Below the pieces are notes generated by a model. The model was not told the DNA's origin. It was given only the letters and a program-made list of their open reading frames with translations, and did not search any database. Of a DNA stretch of 41,679 nt, positions 36,885 through 41,679 are shown piece by piece. Location of the stretch: IMG/VR virus record IMGVR_UViG_3300025325_000056, positions 1 through 41,679 of that record; one strand, written 5' to 3'. A program made the translations under genes and the position numbers. Positions within the stretch are counted from its first letter, which is position 1, and each line of letters opens with the position of its first letter. This DNA is from a virus.

Positions 36885-37727
36885 GTGGCCGAACTTTATT
36901 TGAGGAAGGTTATCTTGGAGATCATCCCGCAATCGGGATCGGGGAAGAAGATCGAGGACCTTCGGATCAGGTTCAAGTGCGAGAAGACGAACGAGTCGTC
37001 TCCGAACAACGCCGAGATCGAGGTCTTCAACCTCGCCGAGTCCACGCGCTCCACCCTTGAGGCCAAGAACACGAAGGTGAGGCTGTCCATTGGCTACCTC
37101 GGACTCAACGCCGCAGGCTTCGCGGGGACCGGGATCGGCGGCTCAAGCTCGGTGGAGGTCGTCTTCGTCGGGGATGTTGTGAAGACGACGCAGAAGATCG
37201 AGACGCCAGACATCATCACGACCTTGGAGGTCGCGGACGGGAGCAACCGCTTCCGCAATTCGCGGCTTGAGAAAGGCTATCCTCCCAACACGAAATTGAA
37301 TCCCGTCTTCGACGATCTTGAGACTTCGCTCGGACTCGGCAAGGGGACGAGACAGGGGGTGCCGGACAAGACCTACGCGAACGGGCTGTCTCTTTCGGGA
37401 CCTTCCCGCGAGCACTTGGACGTCCTGACCCGCTCGAACGGCCTTGAGTGGTCGATCCAAGACGAGACCTTGCAGATCATCCCGGCGGGGCAAGGGACGA
37501 CCGAGTCGGTCATCTTGCTCGCATCGGACAGCGGCTTGATCGGGTCGCCCAACAAGACGGCGAAGGGAGTCGAGTTCACGTCATTGATCCAGCCACGCTT
37601 GAGGCCTGGCCGGAGGGTCCAGATCGACAGCCGGGCGTTGAAGGGCATCTTCAAGATCAGGAAGGTCGAGCACGCAGGCGATTCGCACGAGGGGGATTTT
37701 CTGTCGAAATGTGAGGCGACAAGCTGA
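36885..37727 (+). CDS. Baseplate hub protein
   Basis: A 280-residue protein, GTG start. The order and features (FKCEKTNESSPNNAEIEVFN, a VEVVFVGDV strand, LTRSNGLEWSIQDETLQIIP, GVEFTSLIQPRLRPGRRVQI, KVEHAGDSHEGDF) fit the hub class (gp44/gp27-like) that closes the tube. Shares one base with the next gene. Confidence 0.78.
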   Translation: MAELYLRKVILEIIPQSGSGKKIEDLRIRFKCEKTNESSPNNAEIEVFNLAESTRSTLEAKNTKVRLSIGYLGLNAAGFAGTGIGGSSSVEVVFVGDVVKTTQKIETPDIITTLEVADGSNRFRNSRLEKGYPPNTKLNPVFDDLETSLGLGKGTRQGVPDKTYANGLSLSGPSREHLDVLTRSNGLEWSIQDETLQIIPAGQGTTESVILLASDSGLIGSPNKTAKGVEFTSLIQPRLRPGRRVQIDSRALKGIFKIRKVEHAGDSHEGDFLSKCEATS

Positions 37728-38356
37728 TGGCTGAATTTTTTGAAGAGCAACCGAAACCGCAACGCGAGGCGACGCCGAGTCTGTCCGAGGTCTTCAAGCA
37801 GGCGATGCAGTCGTCGCTCGAAGGCGTGAAGGTCGCCATGCCAGCCGAGGTCGTCCGCTACGACCACAAGAAGCAGTTGGTGGACGCGAAACCGTACTTC
37901 AAGCGGAAATATCAGGACGGGGAAGTCTTGGACGCGCCGGTCATCTACAACGTGCCAGTGGCATTTCCACGCGCTGGCGACGCTTTCATCGCCCTCCCGA
38001 TCAAGGCGGGCCACAGCGTTCTGCTCATCTTCTCGGACAGGAGTCTTGAGAAGTGGCTGACGAGCGGAGCGGCAGGGGACCCGGAGGACTCGCGGGCGCA
38101 CCACATGAGCGACGCCTTCGCCATCCCCGGCGGCTATCCATTCTCGAACGCGGCGGACGTGAACAATGCCGACGACGTGATCGTGAAGAACAAGGATTTG
38201 GAGATGCGGATCAAGAAGAACGGGAAATTGCAGGTCCTCAACTCTTCCAACGAACTCCTAAAAATCATGGAGGAGTGGATCACGCACGACATCACTGGTT
38301 CCCATCCGGGCTTGTTGAGGACGCGGGCAAAGTTGCGGACATTTTTGGAGAAGTGA
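37727..38356 (+). CDS. Baseplate spike / puncturing protein (Gp138 N-domain)
   Basis: A 209-residue protein with a Gp138-like OB-fold N-terminal domain (VAMPAEVVRYDHKKQLVDAK, APVIYNVPVAFPRAGDAFIA, HSVLLIFSDRSLEKWL, HHMSDAFAIPGGYPF) and a short beta-helical tail. It forms the membrane-piercing spike attached to the hub. Confidence 0.8.
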   Translation: MAEFFEEQPKPQREATPSLSEVFKQAMQSSLEGVKVAMPAEVVRYDHKKQLVDAKPYFKRKYQDGEVLDAPVIYNVPVAFPRAGDAFIALPIKAGHSVLLIFSDRSLEKWLTSGAAGDPEDSRAHHMSDAFAIPGGYPFSNAADVNNADDVIVKNKDLEMRIKKNGKLQVLNSSNELLKIMEEWITHDITGSHPGLLRTRAKLRTFLEK

Positions 38357-38370
38357 TGTAGGATAATTTT

Positions 38371-38586
38371 ATGATGAACTCAGCACAGTTGACTACGGCG
38401 ATAGTTACGCGGCTATTTCCGCTATGGCGGGCAGAGCCGCCGGAGGCGAGTGCGAACGACAACGACTACTTCCTGACGCAGTTCGCCCGGATCATCTCGG
38501 AGGAAGTCGTCCGGCACATCCAGCAGAACGCGAAGGCGGTGGGGCAGGACACGCGCGGGGATGGGCACGACTTGGACGTGATATGA
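38371..38586 (+). CDS. Unknown 71-aa baseplate-region protein
   Basis: A small helical protein (TAIVTRLFPLWRAEPPEASA, then FARIISEEVVRHIQQNAKAV). It overlaps the wedge gene by ATGA. No family named; probably a minor baseplate or assembly factor. Confidence 0.55.
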   Translation: MMNSAQLTTAIVTRLFPLWRAEPPEASANDNDYFLTQFARIISEEVVRHIQQNAKAVGQDTRGDGHDLDVI

Positions 38587-38945
38587 GCAGTTTTCAACTC
38601 GACAGCGACGGAGAATTGGTGGTGACTGGCAACACGCTCACCTTGACCGAGGGGGTCGAGGCGATCCGCCAGCACTTGCAAACGCGCTTCCGGCTATTCT
38701 TGGGGGAGTGGTTCCTCGACACCGACGTGGGCGTGCCGTGGTTCCGGGACATCCTCATCAAGAAGCCGTCCTTTGTGGTCGTGCAGGAGGTCTTGAAGGA
38801 CACGATCCTCGACACGCCCGGAGTTTTGGAGATCACGAAGTTTCAGTTTGACTTCAACTCGACGACACGTGAGGCCGAGCTTGAGTTTTCGTGCCAGACA
38901 GACGAAGGCACGATCGACTTCAGTCAACTCGTCGAGGTAGGATAA
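38583..38945 (+). CDS. Baseplate wedge protein (gp25 / DUF2634-like)
   Basis: A 120-residue protein: TLTEGVEAIRQHLQTRFRLF, LGEWFLDTDVGVPWFRDIL, then VLEITKFQFDF. This is the lysozyme-like wedge fold family that connects sheath and baseplate in contractile systems. Confidence 0.85.
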   Translation: MSSFQLDSDGELVVTGNTLTLTEGVEAIRQHLQTRFRLFLGEWFLDTDVGVPWFRDILIKKPSFVVVQEVLKDTILDTPGVLEITKFQFDFNSTTREAELEFSCQTDEGTIDFSQLVEVG

Positions 38946-38954
38946 GGAGATTTT

Positions 38955-40430
38955 ATGGCCGAATTTGGATTGCTTCCCAGTGGTTTTTCGATCAAGCGAT
39001 TGACCGACATCAAGACGGAGATCGAGTCCTCCTTGAGAACCATCTTCGGAGTCGGCATCAATTTGTTGCCGACAGAACTCTTGGGACAGATCGTCGGGAT
39101 CATCTCGGAGCGCGAAGCCCTCGTGTGGGAACTCGCACAGGCAGTCTACAATTCGCAGTATCCTGATACGGCTAGTGGAGTAGCCCTCGACAACGTCGTG
39201 GCGATTACCGGGATCAAGAGGCTCGAAGCGACGAAGGGCAATGGGAGCGGTATCGCCACCGGAACTTTGGGGACGGTCATCCCCGCCGGATCGGTCGTCT
39301 CGGTCAACGGAAATCCCGTCGCCCGCTTCATCACGACGATAGCGAACACCATCGCGGCGGGAACGGACGAAGTTCAGCTTATTCAGTTTTCCTCGGTGCC
39401 GGATGCCGGAACATGGACATTGATCTTCGACGGTGATGAAACGGGAAGTCTCACCAACCTCTCGACGGCAGTTGATATTCAGACGGCTCTCAATGCTTTG
39501 ACGAATCTTTCGGGGGTGACGGTCTCTGGAAATTTTGCCGCTGGCTTCGCCGCGACATTCGCCGGAGACGACGGGCAACAAAATCAACCGCTTCTCCAAG
39601 TCGGGACCAACACGCTTACCCTCTTGGGCCTTCAAGTCTCGCTCAACTTCTCGGCCACGACCGAAGGAGTCTTGCCGAATGTCACTTGCGATCTTGAGGC
39701 CGAGAGCACGGGAGTCGTCACAGCCCCCGCCGAGAGCTTGACGGTCATCGAATCTCCGGTGTCGGGATGGGACTCGTTCCGAAATCCTTTGGATATTAAC
39801 CCCGGAACCGAGATCGAAACCGACGCCGAGCTTCGGTTGCGTCGGAACGAGACCCTCGCCACGGCAGGAGCAGGGACGGTCGAGGCAATACGGTCCCGAA
39901 TGCTTGAGATAGATGAAGTGACGGACGCGCGGGTCTTCCACAACACCTCGAACGTCTTTGACTTCGCCGGACGGCCCCCCCATTCGATTCAGGTCGTTCT
40001 TGTCGGCGGGGACGAGGATGAGATCGCTCAACAGATTTGGCTCGTAGCCCCAGCAGGGATTCAGCTTGTCGGGGACATCGTGAAGATCATCACCGACACG
40101 CAAGGCTTCTCGCAGACGATCAAGTTCGACCGCCCGGACGAGATCGAGATTTGGGTCGAAGTGACTTTGACGACCAACGCCGATTTCCCGACGGACGGGT
40201 CGGATCAGGTCGAGGCGGCAATCGTCGCCTACGCAGACGAGAACTTCGGGATCGGGGACGACGTGATAACGACGCAGTTGTTTTGCGCGATCCATGAGAT
40301 CGCCGGGATCACGGACATCGAGATCGAGATCGGCACCGCTCCGGCCCCGACTTCCGACGACAACATCGAGATCGAGGAGTTCGAGGTCAGCGTCTTTGAT
40401 TCAAGCAGGATCACGATTACGGTGATTTGA
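38955..40430 (+). CDS. Baseplate J-like protein
   Basis: A 491-residue J-like wedge. The N-terminal part has RLTDIKTEIESSLRTIFGVG, LGQIVGIISEREALVWELAQ and ASGVALDNVVAITGIKR. A beta insertion at about 150-250 resembles Ig-like phage surface domains (TWTLIFDGDETGSL). The core continues with DAELRLRRNETLATAGAGTV, VTDARVFHNTS and HSIQVVLVGGDEDEIAQQIW. Strong ribosome site (AAGGAG). Confidence 0.87.
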   Translation: MAEFGLLPSGFSIKRLTDIKTEIESSLRTIFGVGINLLPTELLGQIVGIISEREALVWELAQAVYNSQYPDTASGVALDNVVAITGIKRLEATKGNGSGIATGTLGTVIPAGSVVSVNGNPVARFITTIANTIAAGTDEVQLIQFSSVPDAGTWTLIFDGDETGSLTNLSTAVDIQTALNALTNLSGVTVSGNFAAGFAATFAGDDGQQNQPLLQVGTNTLTLLGLQVSLNFSATTEGVLPNVTCDLEAESTGVVTAPAESLTVIESPVSGWDSFRNPLDINPGTEIETDAELRLRRNETLATAGAGTVEAIRSRMLEIDEVTDARVFHNTSNVFDFAGRPPHSIQVVLVGGDEDEIAQQIWLVAPAGIQLVGDIVKIITDTQGFSQTIKFDRPDEIEIWVEVTLTTNADFPTDGSDQVEAAIVAYADENFGIGDDVITTQLFCAIHEIAGITDIEIEIGTAPAPTSDDNIEIEEFEVSVFDSSRITITVI

Positions 40431-40432
40431 TT

Positions 40433-41371
40433 ATGAGCAACGTGACCGAAATCTTAGATCACGAAAACCAAGCCGTCGCTCGGCTGGCGCACCAGTTCAA
40501 GGAAAAACCATTGATCGATGGGATGGTCAGGGCCTTCGCCACCCCGAAGCAAGACATCGAGAAGATGCTGTTCGACCTTCTCCAAGACCGGAACATCCTG
40601 ACAGCGGTCGGTGAGCAGTTGGATGGCCTCGGAAGCATCGTCGGGGAAGATCGGAAGGGCAGGTTCGACCCGGAATACAGGACGGGCATCCTCGCCCGCA
40701 TAGCGATCAACACGTCGCAGGGCACGCCGGAGAATCTCATCTCCGTCTTCAAGCTCATCACCGGAGCATCGCGGGTCCACTATTTCCCGCACAACACGGC
40801 CAATTTCGTCCCCGCTGGCGAGTTGGCCTTCGCCTTCGCCGGTGGGATGGACGGCTTGGGCTTCGGCGATCTATTGGACGACTCGGTCGGCGGCATTTTC
40901 GTCACGATCTACTTCCAAGACATCAACTTGCAGATGGACGTATCCTGCTCGATCTTCGCCGACGTGAACTTCGAGTACGACGTGGTGAATGACGGCGTGG
41001 ACGCCTTCGCCTTCGAGGGGGGCATCGACGGGCTAGGCTTCGGGGACGTTTTCTTCCCTTCGGTCGGCGGAATCTTCGCCGCCTTGGTCCTCGCCGACGT
41101 GAACGATTTTTATCTCATCTTGCAGAAAGTTCTTCCCGGAGGCGTCCGACTCGTGTTCATTGGCTGGTTCGACGACGCGGTGGCCTTCACATTCGAGGGC
41201 GACACGCAAGGACTCGGTTTCGGTGACAAGTTAGACGTGACAGTCGGCGGGAAGTTTGCTAAGGTGGTTCCGCACACTATCGCGTTTTCGCTGTTGAACG
41301 AAAGCGAGCGCACCTTGGGCTTGGGCGACACGCGAGATCGGTTTGTTGGCGGGCTGTTCCAGTCCTTATAA
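40433..41371 (+). CDS. Baseplate protein with 24-aa repeats (DUF2612-like)
   Basis: A 312-residue protein. The first 130 residues (ALARLAHQF-type start, AVGEQLDGLGSIVGEDRKG, DPEYRTGILARIAINTSQGT) fit DUF2612-like baseplate proteins. The C-terminal part has four divergent copies of a unit read as F.F.G...GLGFGD..D..VGG.F (near nt 40825, 41000, 41185, 41300), which probably form a beta-repeat platform for the fibre. ATG 40433 is preferred to TTG 40427. Confidence 0.72.
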   Translation: MSNVTEILDHENQAVARLAHQFKEKPLIDGMVRAFATPKQDIEKMLFDLLQDRNILTAVGEQLDGLGSIVGEDRKGRFDPEYRTGILARIAINTSQGTPENLISVFKLITGASRVHYFPHNTANFVPAGELAFAFAGGMDGLGFGDLLDDSVGGIFVTIYFQDINLQMDVSCSIFADVNFEYDVVNDGVDAFAFEGGIDGLGFGDVFFPSVGGIFAALVLADVNDFYLILQKVLPGGVRLVFIGWFDDAVAFTFEGDTQGLGFGDKLDVTVGGKFAKVVPHTIAFSLLNESERTLGLGDTRDRFVGGLFQSL

Positions 41372-41383
41372 TAGGAGACGTAC

Positions 41384-41679
41384 ATGGCAAAACCTACGAA
41401 ACCGCGTTGGGCTGACGGCGATCCGAGTTTTTCGGTCGAGCCGAGTGAAGGCAAGAAGGACACCGGATGGCTCTCCGGCGAGAAACCGCCGTTCCAGTTC
41501 ATGAACTTCCTGTTTCTCAAGGTGAAGGAGTGGATCGACTGGTTCGAGAATAGGGCGGAGATCGTCGACAATTTCGTTTTCAGGAGCGATAACCCTGTCT
41601 ACTTCGATGGGTTCAACGTCATTTTCTCTTCGGCCATCGAGATCGTCTTTCGGAATACCGCCGGGGCCGCCTATATTAA
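41384..41679 (+). CDS. Tail fibre / receptor-binding protein, N-terminal part
   Basis: ATG 41384 after TAGGAGA. The N-terminus (KPTKPRWADGDPSFSVEPSE, then GKKDTGWLSGEKPPFQFMNF) is a widespread phage fibre attachment motif. The gene is cut by the end of the window and continues at base 3; the last 112 bases repeat the window's start. Full length is about 536 residues. It lies directly after the baseplate gene to which it probably attaches. Confidence 0.75.
   Translation, partial: MAKPTKPRWADGDPSFSVEPSEGKKDTGWLSGEKPPFQFMNFLFLKVKEWIDWFENRAEIVDNFVFRSDNPVYFDGFNVIFSSAIEIVFRNTAGAAYI
41568..41679. repeat. Terminal direct repeat, right copy
   Basis: Identical to bases 1-112. See the left copy; it marks circularity of the assembled molecule, not a second locus. 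Confidence 0.9.

Noticed and set aside
38694-40295. 533-codon frame antisense to the J-like gene
   Set aside because: A shadow of GC-rich codon use: no motif and no ribosome site, opposite a well-recognised gene. Long antisense frames such as this occur several times here, which is why openness alone was not used as evidence for the nested endonucleases.
1-41679. tRNA genes, CRISPR arrays, integrase or attachment sites
   Set aside because: None seen on either strand; no recombinase gene, no repeat-spacer pattern and no cloverleaf-like segment found by eye.

Overview
The window is a complete or near-complete genome of a tailed phage with a contractile tail (myovirus morphology). The first 112 bases are repeated exactly at the end (1-112 = 41568-41679), and one gene runs across that junction. 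This is therefore a circular or circularly permuted genome of 41,567 bp, opened inside a tail-fibre gene. A lipoprotein-type outer-membrane spanin implies a Gram-negative host. Most genes are fairly GC-rich, while several inserted endonuclease genes are visibly AT-richer. I see no integrase, tRNA, CRISPR array, DNA polymerase or RNA polymerase. The phage is probably lytic, or its lysogeny genes are not recognisable, and it depends on the host replisome.

Layout. 41384-41679 and 1-2848: tail fibre and exported or fibre-associated proteins. 2858-4987: lysis cassette (small membrane protein, TIGR02594-type endolysin, holin-like protein, overlapping inner and outer spanins), broken by an antisense HNH endonuclease. 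5060-7903: early operon behind a good sigma70-like promoter, holding DUF6573, small unknowns, a lipoprotein, a tiny membrane protein, DUF932 and a small HTH protein. 8007-10590: recombination module (YqaJ exonuclease plus a probable annealing protein), with two free-standing HNH genes wedged in by start/stop overlap. 10588-11049: non-coding DNA with an extended -10 promoter, a pseudoknotted RNA ending in a strong terminator, and a 28-bp perfect inverted repeat. 11050-15466: replication and processing genes in a tightly overlapping operon (replication-initiator-like and helicase-loader-like proteins, many small zinc-ribbon proteins, VRR-NUC, HNH-type nuclease, ParB-like protein). 15470-16818: a Vsr endonuclease / C5-cytosine methyltransferase pair that looks transferred. 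16828-22595: small and large terminase, portal and Mu-F-like head protein. 22561-25859: a block of eight genes on the opposite strand, several of them virion-like. 25921-28818: protease/scaffold, decoration and major capsid proteins. 28822-33904: connectors, sheath, tube and a frameshifted tail chaperone. 33957-41371: tape measure and baseplate.

The most striking feature is in the packaging and head genes. The large terminase and the Mu-F-like head protein each carry an in-frame intein, and each intein contains a homing-endonuclease-like gene in a different reading frame. In the terminase it is an endonuclease VII-type HNH gene on the same strand. In the head gene it is a Vsr-like PD-(D/E)XK gene on the antisense strand with its own perfect Shine-Dalgarno. 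The host frame stays open through both, so the same DNA appears to encode a splicing intein and, separately, a nuclease. The second candidate novelty is the RNA at 10597-10737, whose pairing order resembles the P3-P7-P8 pseudoknot of group I introns although it is far too short and has no exons.
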